From Burkholderiales bacterium (lineage in GTDB: Bacteria > Pseudomonadota > Gammaproteobacteria > Burkholderiales > Burkholderiaceae_C): a DNA stretch of 36,118 nt. The stretch is from positions 1-36,118 of the forward strand of contig CANHNO010000011.1 in assembly GCA_947462065.1 (NCBI GenBank). The letters run 5' to 3'. A program made the position numbers and the translations under genes. Shown here one piece after another: positions 1 to 7,159 of the stretch (within the stretch, counting starts at the first letter, position 1; every line of letters begins with the position of its first letter). Below the pieces are notes generated by a model. That model saw only the letters and a list, made by a program, of their open reading frames with translations, ran no database searches and was not told the origin of the DNA.

Positions 1-1
1 C

Positions 2-589
2 TTCTTCGCCAAGGGCTTCTTCGTGATGGACGGCAGCAAGCGCTCGGCGCACGCAAACGCCTACTTCACCGGCTTTGGTGCGGCCAAGCGAGTGGTGTTC
101 TTCGACACCCTGCTCGACAAACTGCTGCCAAGCGAAGTAGAGGCGGTGCTGGCGCACGAACTGGGTCACTTCAAGCACCGGCATGTGCTCAAGCGCATCG
201 CCTCGATGTTCGCGCTCAGCCTCGTCGGTTTTGCGCTGCTGGGCTGGCTTTCACACCGTATTTGGTTCTACGCGGCTTTCGGTGTACAGCCCTCGATGAC
301 GGCAGCGAACGATGCAGTGGCACTGCTGCTGTTCATGCTGATCGTGCCGGTGTTCAGCTTTTTCTTGTCACCGCTGTTCGCGGGGCTGTCGCGCCGCCAT
401 GAGTTCCAGGCCGATGCCTACGCCTGCACTCAGGCCAACGGGCGTGACCTGTCCTCGGCCCTGCTCAAGCTCTACAAGGACAACGCCTCGACGCTGACCC
501 CCGACCCGCTGTACGCCCGTTTTTACTACTCGCACCCACCGGCTGCTGAGCGGCTGGCGGCGATGCAGACGCAGGCCACCGCCACATGA
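2..589 (+). CDS. M48 family zinc metalloprotease (Ste24/CAAX prenyl protease 1-like), 3' part only
   Basis: This is the C-terminal part of an integral-membrane zinc endopeptidase. The reading frame is already open at the window edge (FFAKGFFVMDGSKRS precedes the first ATG at 23), so the N-terminal half lies outside. The zinc motif HELGH is visible in EAVLAHELGHFKHRH. A downstream glutamate in RRHEFQADAYA is the expected third ligand. Two hydrophobic segments (about MFALSLVGFALLGWL and AVALLLFMLIVPVFSFFLS) lie between them, as in Ste24-type enzymes. The C-terminal YSHPPAAERLAAM is typical of the family. Bacterial members are thought to act in membrane protein quality control; the substrate cannot be read from sequence. 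The stop lies 13 bases before rsgA, so the two are probably co-transcribed. Confidence 0.9.
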   Translation, partial: FFAKGFFVMDGSKRSAHANAYFTGFGAAKRVVFFDTLLDKLLPSEVEAVLAHELGHFKHRHVLKRIASMFALSLVGFALLGWLSHRIWFYAAFGVQPSMTAANDAVALLLFMLIVPVFSFFLSPLFAGLSRRHEFQADAYACTQANGRDLSSALLKLYKDNASTLTPDPLYARFYYSHPPAAERLAAMQTQATAT

Positions 590-602
590 TCGGATCGAGG
601 CC

Positions 603-1520
603 TTGAGCAAGGCCAAGGCCGACGATGCACCGACCACCTCCGGGCTGGTCGTCTCGGGCTTCGGCCGCCACTACGTCGTCGAGTCCGATACCGGTGTGCG
701 CACCATCTGCCACCCGCGCGGCAAGAAGAGCCTGTGCGTCGTTGGCGACCGGGTGCGCTGGCAGATCACCGGCGACGAGGGCGTGATCGAGGAACTGGAG
801 GAGCGACGCAACCTGCTGTTTCGCCAGGACGAATGGAAGACCAAGGCCTTCGCCGCCAACCTGGACCAGGTGCTGGTGATGGTGGCCAGCGAGCCGGTGT
901 TCAGCGAATCGCAACTCGCGCGCGCGCTGATTGCGGCGGAGAGCGCCGGCATCGCGGCCAGCATTCTTTTGAACAAATCCGACCTGCCGCAGATCAATGC
1001 AGCGCGGGAGCGCCTGAAGCCGTATGTCGCGATGGGTTACCGCGTGCTTGAGGTTGCGCTGAAGGCCCAGCCCGAAGCGTCTAGCGCGCTCTTGATACCG
1101 ATGATGGCCGGGCAGGCCTCACTGGTTCTTGGGCCCAGCGGCACGGGCAAGAGCACGCTGATCAACCTGTTGGCACCTGATGCACGCGCGCAGGTTGGCG
1201 AGGTGTCGCAGGCGCTGAACTCAGGACGCCACACCACCACCTCGACGCAGTGGTACTGGCTGGATGTCGAACGCCGCACCGGCCTGATCGATTCACCGGG
1301 CTTCCAGGAGTTTGGCCTGAAGCAGGTCGATGCGCAAAAGCTGCCAGCCCTGATGCCCGACCTGCGCGAGGCCTCGACGCATTGCCGCTTCTACAACTGC
1401 ACCCACCGCCAGGAGCCGGGCTGCGGCGTGCGCGAGGCGCTGGCGAAGGGTGAGATCAGCGAATCGCGCTACCGCATCTACGGCGAGATCCGCCAAGAAC
1501 TGGAAGGCACGCGCTGGTAG
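603..1520 (+). CDS. rsgA: Ribosome small-subunit-dependent GTPase A
   Basis: A circularly permuted GTPase that checks late 30S subunit maturation; GTP hydrolysis releases it from the subunit. The order of motifs shows the permutation: G4 NKSD (residues 124-127) precedes the P-loop GPSGTGKST (177-185) and G3 DSPG (240-243). An N-terminal OB-fold region (about 10-70) and a C-terminal zinc finger with C261, C266, H268 and C274 (HCRFYNCTHRQEPGC) complete the family architecture. At 305 residues the length is normal. The start is TTG at 603; no in-frame ATG lies near the N-terminus, and GAGG sits only two bases upstream, so initiation may depend on translation of the M48 gene, whose stop is 13 bases away. 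Confidence 0.96.
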   Translation: MSKAKADDAPTTSGLVVSGFGRHYVVESDTGVRTICHPRGKKSLCVVGDRVRWQITGDEGVIEELEERRNLLFRQDEWKTKAFAANLDQVLVMVASEPVFSESQLARALIAAESAGIAASILLNKSDLPQINAARERLKPYVAMGYRVLEVALKAQPEASSALLIPMMAGQASLVLGPSGTGKSTLINLLAPDARAQVGEVSQALNSGRHTTTSTQWYWLDVERRTGLIDSPGFQEFGLKQVDAQKLPALMPDLREASTHCRFYNCTHRQEPGCGVREALAKGEISESRYRIYGEIRQELEGTRW

Positions 1521-1531
1521 GCGCGTAAGGG

Positions 1532-2521
1532 TCAACCGACCAGATTCGCCAGCGTCAGCAAGGCCAGCAGCAGCATCCACAACACCACCGAACGCCAGAC
1601 CAGGCCGACGATGCTGCGCAGATGGCCGAGCACCGGCGTCATGCCGGCCGTCGAACCCACTGCGGCCAGGTCTTCGAAGCCGACGCCCTTGTCGAACGTC
1701 TTCGATCGGTCCGGCGTCACGCCCGGCGCCGCCACGCCGCCAAGTTGCACGCCCACCGCACCGGCCGCGGCCGCCAAGATGATGCCTTCGTTCGGGTGTC
1801 GCCACATCTCCGCATCACGGCGCCAGCCATTGATCGCTTCCTCGAAGTTGCCGACCACTGCAAAGCCGAACGCAGTGAGCCGCGCCGGAACGTGGTCCAT
1901 CAGACCGAACAGGCGTTGCGACAGCGCCATCAACCGCTCATTGGTCGGCTCGCCGATGGTGCGACTGCGAAACGCCCAGTAGCGGCTGGCGAATTCAGCA
2001 CAGCGGTACAGCACAGCGCCCGCAGGGCCGAAGCCCAGCGAGGACATCACGACAAACCAAAAGAACACGCCGAACACATGGCGGTGCGCGGCGAGCAGTG
2101 AATGCTCGATCACATGGCGCAGCAGTTCGGTGCGCGGCAACTCGCTCACATCAAGGTGACGCCACTCGGTCAGCAGGCGACGCGCCTCGACTTCGTCTTC
2201 GCGGTCGAGCGCATCGCGGATGTCGGTGAAGTAATGGCTGAACTGACGGAAGCCCAGCGTCAGGTACAGCACCGCGACATTCCACCCCAGCCCCAGCAAG
2301 AGGCTGTAATGCGCAACGCCGGCATGAACCGCCCAGACTAGCGCGCTAGGCAGGACCACGGTGATGATCCACACGACCCAGGCATGGCGGTCGCGGCCCG
2401 CGTCGAAATTCCGGCCAACCCAGCGCTGCCACGAAGTCATCGCGGTGTGAATCGCCGTGCCACGCTGCAAAGGCTTGAGCTGTTCGAGCAACAGCGCCAG
2501 TAGGACCGAAAAAAGACTCAT
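1532..2521 (-). CDS. CobD/CbiB-family (AmpE-like) integral membrane protein
   Basis: A membrane protein of about 329 residues resembling the CobD/CbiB family (adenosylcobinamide-phosphate synthase) and the related AmpE proteins. An N-terminal hydrophobic segment (LFSVLLALLLEQ) is followed by several more, near residues 45-90, 150-180 and at the extreme C-terminus (WRSVVLWMLLLALLTLANLV). The first in-frame start is GTG at 2527, but ATG at 2521 (MSLFSVLL) is preferred because family members begin right at the hydrophobic stretch. No cobalamin gene is nearby. The gene is flanked by rsgA (convergent, 11 bases) and the CoA Nudix gene (same strand), an arrangement I recall from Burkholderiales. A true cobalamin role is therefore doubtful and the function is open. 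Confidence 0.75.
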   Translation of the reverse strand: MSLFSVLLALLLEQLKPLQRGTAIHTAMTSWQRWVGRNFDAGRDRHAWVVWIITVVLPSALVWAVHAGVAHYSLLLGLGWNVAVLYLTLGFRQFSHYFTDIRDALDREDEVEARRLLTEWRHLDVSELPRTELLRHVIEHSLLAAHRHVFGVFFWFVVMSSLGFGPAGAVLYRCAEFASRYWAFRSRTIGEPTNERLMALSQRLFGLMDHVPARLTAFGFAVVGNFEEAINGWRRDAEMWRHPNEGIILAAAAGAVGVQLGGVAAPGVTPDRSKTFDKGVGFEDLAAVGSTAGMTPVLGHLRSIVGLVWRSVVLWMLLLALLTLANLVG

Positions 2522-2562
2522 CGCCACGGATCATAGCGGCCGGTCAACCGAGCCCCGCGTGG

Positions 2563-3249
2563 TCAGGCCGCGAGGAATCGGTAGAAATTGCGCAGCATCG
2601 CTGCGGTAGCACCCCATATGAAATAGGACCTGAGTGACCCATCCGGCGCCTGCGACGTCCACGGCATCGACAGGAACTCGCGGGCCTCGTCGCCCTCGCC
2701 CACCGCATGTCGGCGGTGATGGGCAGGTGACATCAGATAGGCCAGCGGCACCTCGAACACGTCGGTCACCTCGGAGGGATCGACTCGCAAGCTGAAGTCC
2801 GGCTGCACCAGCGCCACCACTGGCGTGACGACGTAGCCCGTGACGGTGGTGTAGTAGGGCAAGGTACCCAGAACCTGCACGAACTCACTGCTAAGGCCCA
2901 CTTCTTCCTCGGCCTCACGCAACGCGGTGGCGATCGGCGTCACGTCCTTCGGTTCTGCGCGGCCGCCAGGAAAGCTGATCTGACCGGGGTGGTCGCTGAG
3001 GCGATCGGAACGCTGCGTCAACAACACTGTGATGTCGTCGCCACGCAGCACCAAGGGAATCAGCACCGAGGCGTGTACGGGCGCCTTCGGCACTGGTTGG
3101 CGATCGGCCATACGCTCCGGCTGCCACAACGGCGCGCGCTGGAATCGATCACGTAACGCAAGCGCTGCCAGGCGATCGCGAGGCACTGCTGGCAGGTGAT
3201 CGTCGATCGCCAGCACAGGGCACAGTTCGGGATCGAAACTCAGCGGCAT
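2563..3249 (-). CDS. CoA pyrophosphatase-type Nudix hydrolase
   Basis: A Nudix hydrolase of 228 residues, predicted to split CoA or its derivatives into phosphopantetheine and 3',5'-ADP. The CoA-specific signature (LLTxRSxxLxxHxGQxSFPGG) is clear in LLTQRSDRLSDHPGQISFPGG. The Nudix box follows as GGRAEPKD...REAEEEVGL. The box carries Asp where the general consensus has its first Glu, as is common in this subfamily, while the catalytic REAEEE core is intact. A C-terminal YFIWGATAAMLRNF segment is also typical. It is related to E. coli NudL/YeaB. The ATG at 3249 lies just downstream of the rplS terminator, so it probably has its own promoter and may continue into the CbiB-like gene, about 40 bases further on. 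Confidence 0.9.
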   Translation of the reverse strand: MPLSFDPELCPVLAIDDHLPAVPRDRLAALALRDRFQRAPLWQPERMADRQPVPKAPVHASVLIPLVLRGDDITVLLTQRSDRLSDHPGQISFPGGRAEPKDVTPIATALREAEEEVGLSSEFVQVLGTLPYYTTVTGYVVTPVVALVQPDFSLRVDPSEVTDVFEVPLAYLMSPAHHRRHAVGEGDEAREFLSMPWTSQAPDGSLRSYFIWGATAAMLRNFYRFLAA

Positions 3250-3260
3250 GAAGGTCCACG

Positions 3261-3291
3261 GAATTGAAAAAGCCGCCTCGGAAGGCGGCTT
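3261..3291 (-). terminator. Intrinsic terminator after rplS
   Basis: Read on the minus strand this is AAGCCGCCT-TCCG-AGGCGGCTT followed by TTTTC: a 9-bp perfect GC-rich stem with a four-base loop and a U-run. It sits about 30 bases past the rplS stop and just before the CoA Nudix start, so it should end the rpsP-rimM-trmD-rplS transcript. Confidence 0.9.
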
Positions 3292-3321
3292 GATCGCACG
3301 AGCCGTGGGCTAGAAACTCGC

Positions 3322-3675
3322 TTAAGCGAGCTTCTCTTTGATACGTGCCGACTTGCCCGAGCGCTGGCGCAGGTAGTACAGCTTGGCTCGGCGGACATCA
3401 CCGCGACGCTTGACTTCGATCGACGCGATCAGCGGGCTGTACAGTTGGAAGGTGCGCTCGACGCCTTCGCCGCTGGAAATCTTCCGGGCGATGAAGCTGG
3501 AGTTCAAGCCACGATTGCGCTTGGCGATCACGACACCTTCGTAGGCCTGCACGCGCTTGCGGGTGCCTTCGACGACGTTCACGTTGACGATGACCGTGTC
3601 ACCTGGCGCGAACGCCGGTATGGTCTTGTTCAGACGGGCGATTTCCTCTTGCTCGAGGGTTTGGATCAGGTCCAT
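3322..3675 (-). CDS. rplS: 50S ribosomal protein L19
   Basis: Large-subunit protein located at the 30S-50S interface. The 117-residue sequence is a full-length L19: [28 protein letters not shown], the core [28 protein letters not shown] and the C-terminal [21 protein letters not shown] are all characteristic. The ATG at 3675 has a good GGAG ribosome-binding site 5-6 bases upstream. It is last in the operon and ends before a strong terminator. The 105-base gap to trmD is the longest in the operon and leaves room for a leader or internal promoter, though I see no convincing structured element in it. Confidence 0.98.
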   Translation of the reverse strand: MDLIQTLEQEEIARLNKTIPAFAPGDTVIVNVNVVEGTRKRVQAYEGVVIAKRNRGLNSSFIARKISSGEGVERTFQLYSPLIASIEVKRRGDVRRAKLYYLRQRSGKSARIKEKLA

Positions 3676-3780
3676 GATTTCTCCGTGTGATCTTGCCTAC
3701 GCTGGGTGGAGGAATTGTTCCGAACCTGCGACGTGAAGAGACAACGCGCGGCCGGACGTGGCAGAGGATCAGAAAGCCTT

Positions 3781-4569
3781 CTAGTATACGTTGAATGCGG
3801 CCAAAAACCGCTCATCTTGAGCGCTGAGCTGGTTGGCAGCGCGCGCCGCGGCAATCAGGTCCGGTCTGCGGCGTGCCGTCAGCGCCAGCGACTGCTCGCG
3901 GCGCCAGCGCGCAATGCGTTCGTGGTGGCCTGACAGCAACACCTGCGGAATCGGTAGCGGACCGTCGTCGGCTGACAACACCTCGGGACGGCTGTAGTGC
4001 GGTCCTTCGAGCAGGCCGTCGGAAAAACTGTCTTGCTGGTGCGATTGCGCATCGCCGAGCACACCGTCCTGCAAGCGTGCCACCGCGTCGAGCAACGCCA
4101 GCGCGGGCAGTTCACCACCAGACAGGACGAAGTCGCCGAGGCTCAGTTCGACATCAACGTGGCGGTCGAGCACGCGCTGGTCGATGCCCTCATACCGGCC
4201 GCACAGCAGTACCGCGCCGGGGCCCGAGGCCATCTCGCGCACCAGAGCCTGATCGATGCGCCGGCCGGTAGGTGTGAAGTGAATGACCGGAGCTTTGGTC
4301 TGAACGGCGCCTTCTGCGCCTGCGAAACCGGCATTGCGCCCAGTCTGCACAGCCGCTAAGGCCCGCTCCAGGGGCTCGGCCAGCAGCACCATGCCCGGGC
4401 CGCCGCCGTAGGGCCGGTCATCGACGCGACGGTACTGGCCGTCGGCAAAGTCGCGCAGTGGCCACAACCGGACGTCCACCTGAGCGGACTCATAAGCGCG
4501 CCGCGTGATGCCGTGTATCAGGTGCGGCTCAAAGAGCTCGGGAAACAGCGTGACGACGTCGAAGCGCAT
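3781..4569 (-). CDS. trmD: tRNA (guanine-37-N1)-methyltransferase
   Basis: Transfers a methyl group from S-adenosylmethionine to N1 of G37 in tRNAs, preventing +1 frameshifting. The 262-residue product shows the SPOUT trefoil-knot motifs: [11 protein letters not shown] (50-60), [10 protein letters not shown] (121-130) and [16 protein letters not shown] (142-156). It also has the conserved [16 protein letters not shown] segment (181-196), with D184 as the likely catalytic aspartate. The ORF-track start at 4662 is too far upstream; ATG 4569 gives the family N-terminus [13 protein letters not shown]. It lies 19 bases downstream of rimM, within the ribosomal operon. Confidence 0.98.
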   Translation of the reverse strand: MRFDVVTLFPELFEPHLIHGITRRAYESAQVDVRLWPLRDFADGQYRRVDDRPYGGGPGMVLLAEPLERALAAVQTGRNAGFAGAEGAVQTKAPVIHFTPTGRRIDQALVREMASGPGAVLLCGRYEGIDQRVLDRHVDVELSLGDFVLSGGELPALALLDAVARLQDGVLGDAQSHQQDSFSDGLLEGPHYSRPEVLSADDGPLPIPQVLLSGHHERIARWRREQSLALTARRRPDLIAAARAANQLSAQDERFLAAFNVY

Positions 4570-4588
4570 GGCAGCGTCCGCACGACGA

Positions 4589-5191
4589 TCAGTAATCCAG
4601 GCCCCAGTCGACGGTGATGCGTCGCTCGGGCAGGCTGACCGCGTCAATAAAGGAGGCAACAAACGGGATCAGCCGCTGATCGGCTTCGGTGGTGGCACCC
4701 GCAGCGGCCACCCGCAACACGCTGTGCGGGCCGGTATCGATCAAGCCGATGACCTCACCCAGGTGTTCACCCTGCCGGTTGATGACCGCCAAGCCGACCA
4801 GATCGACCCAGTAATACTCATCGGGAGGTGCTGTTGGGAAACTACTGCGCGGCACGTAGACACGTGCGCCGCGCAAAGCCTCTGCGCCAGGGCGATCGAC
4901 GACATCCTGAGCTTGAGCGACCACCAGATCACCGTGGTCCTTGGCAGTCACGATCTTCAGCAGCGGGGGTAAGGTCGCGATGTTGACTGCCGCTCTCGGA
5001 CAGTTGGGCTCGGGCGGCTTCAGCAACCAGCGCTTCGATGAAAACAACGCCTGCGGATCTGCGGCGAAAGGCTTGACTTTGAACCAGCCCTTTACGCCCC
5101 AGGCATCGATGATGATGCCGACCTCGATCGCATCGTCGGGCCAGGGCGCCAGATCGATACCGGGTTCAGCCACGGGGTGCTGCCGGTGCAT
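4589..5191 (-). CDS. rimM: 16S rRNA processing protein RimM
   Basis: Assembly factor that binds S19 and helps maturation of the 30S head. The N-terminal RimM domain begins at [22 protein letters not shown], and the PRC-barrel domain is recognisable as [38 protein letters not shown]. The ending [28 protein letters not shown] is also typical. At 200 residues it is somewhat longer than the usual 170-180 because of an N-terminal lead and an insertion around residues 55-80. The ATG at 5191 is 35 bases downstream of rpsP, consistent with co-transcription. Confidence 0.97.
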   Translation of the reverse strand: MHRQHPVAEPGIDLAPWPDDAIEVGIIIDAWGVKGWFKVKPFAADPQALFSSKRWLLKPPEPNCPRAAVNIATLPPLLKIVTAKDHGDLVVAQAQDVVDRPGAEALRGARVYVPRSSFPTAPPDEYYWVDLVGLAVINRQGEHLGEVIGLIDTGPHSVLRVAAAGATTEADQRLIPFVASFIDAVSLPERRITVDWGLDY

Positions 5192-5226
5192 CGATCGAAG
5201 CGGTAACGCCGACGATCAATTCAGGC

Positions 5227-5478
5227 TCAGGCCGTCGCGGCCTTGGCCTGCTCGACCAGACGTGCCACGGTCGGCGACAACTGGGCACCATTGCCGGTCC
5301 AGTAGTCGATGCGATCGAAGGCAACGCGCAACGGCTGCTCGCCACCGGAGGCGACAGGGTTGTAGAAACCGACGCGTTCGATGAAGCGGCCGTCGCGGCG
5401 GATGCGCGAATCGGTGACGACGATGTTGAAGAACGGGCGCTTCTTGGCGCCGCCGCGAGCCAGTCGAATCACAACCAT
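5227..5478 (-). CDS. rpsP: 30S ribosomal protein S16
   Basis: Small-subunit protein required for 30S assembly. The 83-residue sequence [41 protein letters not shown] is an unmistakable S16. The ORF track extends 30 codons upstream, but ATG 5478 is the true start: AAGGA lies about 7 bases before it and homologues begin with M-V-x-I-R-L. It is the first gene of the rpsP-rimM-trmD-rplS operon. The roughly 200-base region upstream should hold the operon promoter. A possible minus-strand pair (TTGATG near 5605-5610 and TATCTA near 5581-5586, 18-base spacing) is only suggestive. Confidence 0.98.
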   Translation of the reverse strand: MVVIRLARGGAKKRPFFNIVVTDSRIRRDGRFIERVGFYNPVASGGEQPLRVAFDRIDYWTGNGAQLSPTVARLVEQAKAATA

Positions 5479-5682
5479 GGTATTTCCTTGAATGATGGGT
5501 TGCCCGCCGCATCCGGGAGACACTCCGGTCGCGCAGAACGTAAAGTCGCAGCCGCAGGGCCGCGACAAGGATCAGTGCCGTAGATACGCCAACCGGCCCG
5601 AGCGCATCAAATCGCATCGAACCCACCAGCCGTCACGTGAACCCTCGATTGTAAACTGGACTACCCGGCGATTTCCAACACT

Positions 5683-6223
5683 GTGACACCGCCGCTGCTG
5701 ATTCGAGTCTGCCCCCTCGGAGACATCCCGGCACTGACAGGCCTGTGTGCGCGGCATGTGGCGCACGGCACGGGCACCTTCGGGCTGGATGCCCCCTGAT
5801 GCGCGGCAAATGGCCGTGCGGCTGCAGCAAGCTGACGAACAAGGCTGGCCCTGGCTGGTTGCAGAGCAGGCCAGCCGCGTGATCGGTTATGCATGCGCTC
5901 AGCCTTTCAGGCCGCGATTGGCCCTCCTCCATTGCGTCGAAGACTCGGTCCACCTCGCGCCGGACTGCCAGCGACAAGGCGTCGGACGGCCGTTGCTGGC
6001 GGAGCTGATCGCGCAATGCGAGGCCCGCGGGGCGACACAAATGATCGCGGTGATCGGCGACGCTGCGAATACAGGCTCGATCGGGCTGCACCGCGCCTTG
6101 GGCTTCGAGCCTGCCGGACAATTGAGCGGCGTCGGCTGGAAATTCGAGCGCTGGCTGGATGTGGTGTTGCTGCATCGACGTCTGGGCTCGGGCGCAGAAT
6201 CAGCACCCCGCCAGAAGGAATGA
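5683..6223 (+). pseudogene. GNAT acetyltransferase (phosphinothricin acetyltransferase-like), split into two frames at CCC-TGA
   Basis: The ORF track shows only the 3' frame (from 5747), but its first 15 residues are noise. The real N-terminus is in another frame: from GTG 5683 it reads PLLIRVCPLGDIPALTGL and ARHVAHGTGTFGLDAP, the usual start of phosphinothricin-type GNAT enzymes. It then meets TGA at 5797. The downstream frame continues DARQMAVRLQQADEQGWPWLVAEQ. It contains the acetyl-CoA loop region VHLAPDCQRQGVGRPLLAEL and the ending IGLHRALGFEPAGQLSGVGWKFERW. Skipping one base at GCC CCC TGA T joins the halves with no gain or loss of residues compared with the family. The cause may be a one-base insertion in the C5 run (pseudogene), a read error, or +1 recoding. 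The downstream TM2 gene starts in an ATGA overlap. Confidence 0.8.
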
Positions 6224-6729
6224 CGACCATCGAAACGACCCCATCCGCCGACAAATCCAAGACCCTCGCCACCTGGATCGCCATCGTCGCAGGCCCCTTG
6301 GGGCTGCATCGGTTCTACCTCCATGGCTTTCGCGATGTGCCTGGCTGGCTGCATCCACTGCCCACACTGATCGGGCTGTATGGCGTGAATCGGGCGCAAT
6401 CGCTAGGCCAGGACGACCAGCTGGCCTGGGTGCTGATTCCATTCGTCGGCTGCACGATTGCGGCATCGATGCTGTGCGCCATCGTCTACGGCCTGACCAG
6501 CGACGACAAATGGAATTCCCGCTTCAATGCCGGACTCCCAGCCTCTCGCAGTGGCTGGGCCGCGGTGCTGGGTGTACTGCTGGCCCTGCTGGTGGGTGCT
6601 GGCGTGCTGATGGCCACCATAGCATTCGCCGCCCAGCGATATTTCGAGTATCAGGCCGAGACTGAGGCAGCGTCCGTCAGTCAGCCCACCGCACCGACTG
6701 CCCCACCACCGACGACAGCAACGTACTGA
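6220..6729 (+). CDS. TM2-domain-like small membrane protein
   Basis: Predicted membrane protein of 169 residues, unknown function. After a short polar N-terminus comes TWIAIVAGPLGLHRFYLHGF, which fits the TM2-domain signature (G-x-x-G-x-HRFYLG). Hydrophobic segments follow around LAWVLIPFVGCTIAASMLCAIVYGL and WAAVLGVLLALLVGAGVLMATIAFAA. The C-terminus is a Pro/Thr-rich tail. The ORF track puts the start at 5893, inside the GNAT gene; ATG 6220 is preferred because it forms an ATGA overlap with the GNAT stop and begins just before the conserved domain. The last 53 bases overlap the convergent folK gene. Confidence 0.75.
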   Translation: MTTIETTPSADKSKTLATWIAIVAGPLGLHRFYLHGFRDVPGWLHPLPTLIGLYGVNRAQSLGQDDQLAWVLIPFVGCTIAASMLCAIVYGLTSDDKWNSRFNAGLPASRSGWAAVLGVLLALLVGAGVLMATIAFAAQRYFEYQAETEAASVSQPTAPTAPPPTTATY

Positions 6730-7159
6730 GGGGCCCGCGGCCGGGAATCACTGCGTCAGGCAGCAATGCCGCCAGCGGCAGCAACACGAAGGCACGTTCG
6801 TGCATCCGAGGGTGCGGCACGGCGAGAGCGGTTGTTTCGATCTGTTGATCGCCGTAAAGCAGCAGGTCGAGGTCGAGCGTTCGCGGTGCGTTGCGGTAAG
6901 GGCGTTCGCGGCCGTGGCTGCGCTCGATCGCTTGCAGCGCCGCCAGCAAGGCATGAGGCGACAAGGTGGTGTCGAAACAGGCGACCGCGTTCAGGTAGTC
7001 TGGGCCGCTGGAATCTACCGGGGCGCTGCTGAACCACGGAGAGCAGCGGTGATGCCGCGATCCTGGCAACTGCTGCAATTGGGCGTATGCCGCCGCGAGA
7101 ACCGCCCGCGTATCGCCCAGATTGGCGCCGAGGCCAATGCAGGCTTGCGACTCGATCAC
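6677..7159 (-). CDS. folK: 2-amino-4-hydroxy-6-hydroxymethyldihydropteridine pyrophosphokinase (HPPK)
   Basis: Transfers pyrophosphate from ATP to 6-hydroxymethyl-7,8-dihydropterin in folate synthesis. Diagnostic features are the N-terminal CIGLGANLGD, the substrate/ATP signature PRTLDLDLLLYGD and the following PHPRMHERAFVLLPLA. At 160 residues the length is normal. Translation starts at GTG 7159, whose last bases form the pcnB stop (GTGA overlap at 7156-7159), implying translational coupling. Its 3' end overlaps the convergent TM2-like gene by 53 bases. It is the last gene of the murJ-to-folK minus-strand run. Confidence 0.97.
   Translation of the reverse strand: MIESQACIGLGANLGDTRAVLAAAYAQLQQLPGSRHHRCSPWFSSAPVDSSGPDYLNAVACFDTTLSPHALLAALQAIERSHGRERPYRNAPRTLDLDLLLYGDQQIETTALAVPHPRMHERAFVLLPLAALLPDAVIPGRGPLSTLLSSVVGQSVRWAD

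Noticed and set aside
3676-3780. 105-base trmD-rplS gap as a possible ribosomal-protein leader
   Set aside because: I could find only a tiny GGAA-CAA-TTCC hairpin; not enough to call a regulatory structure.
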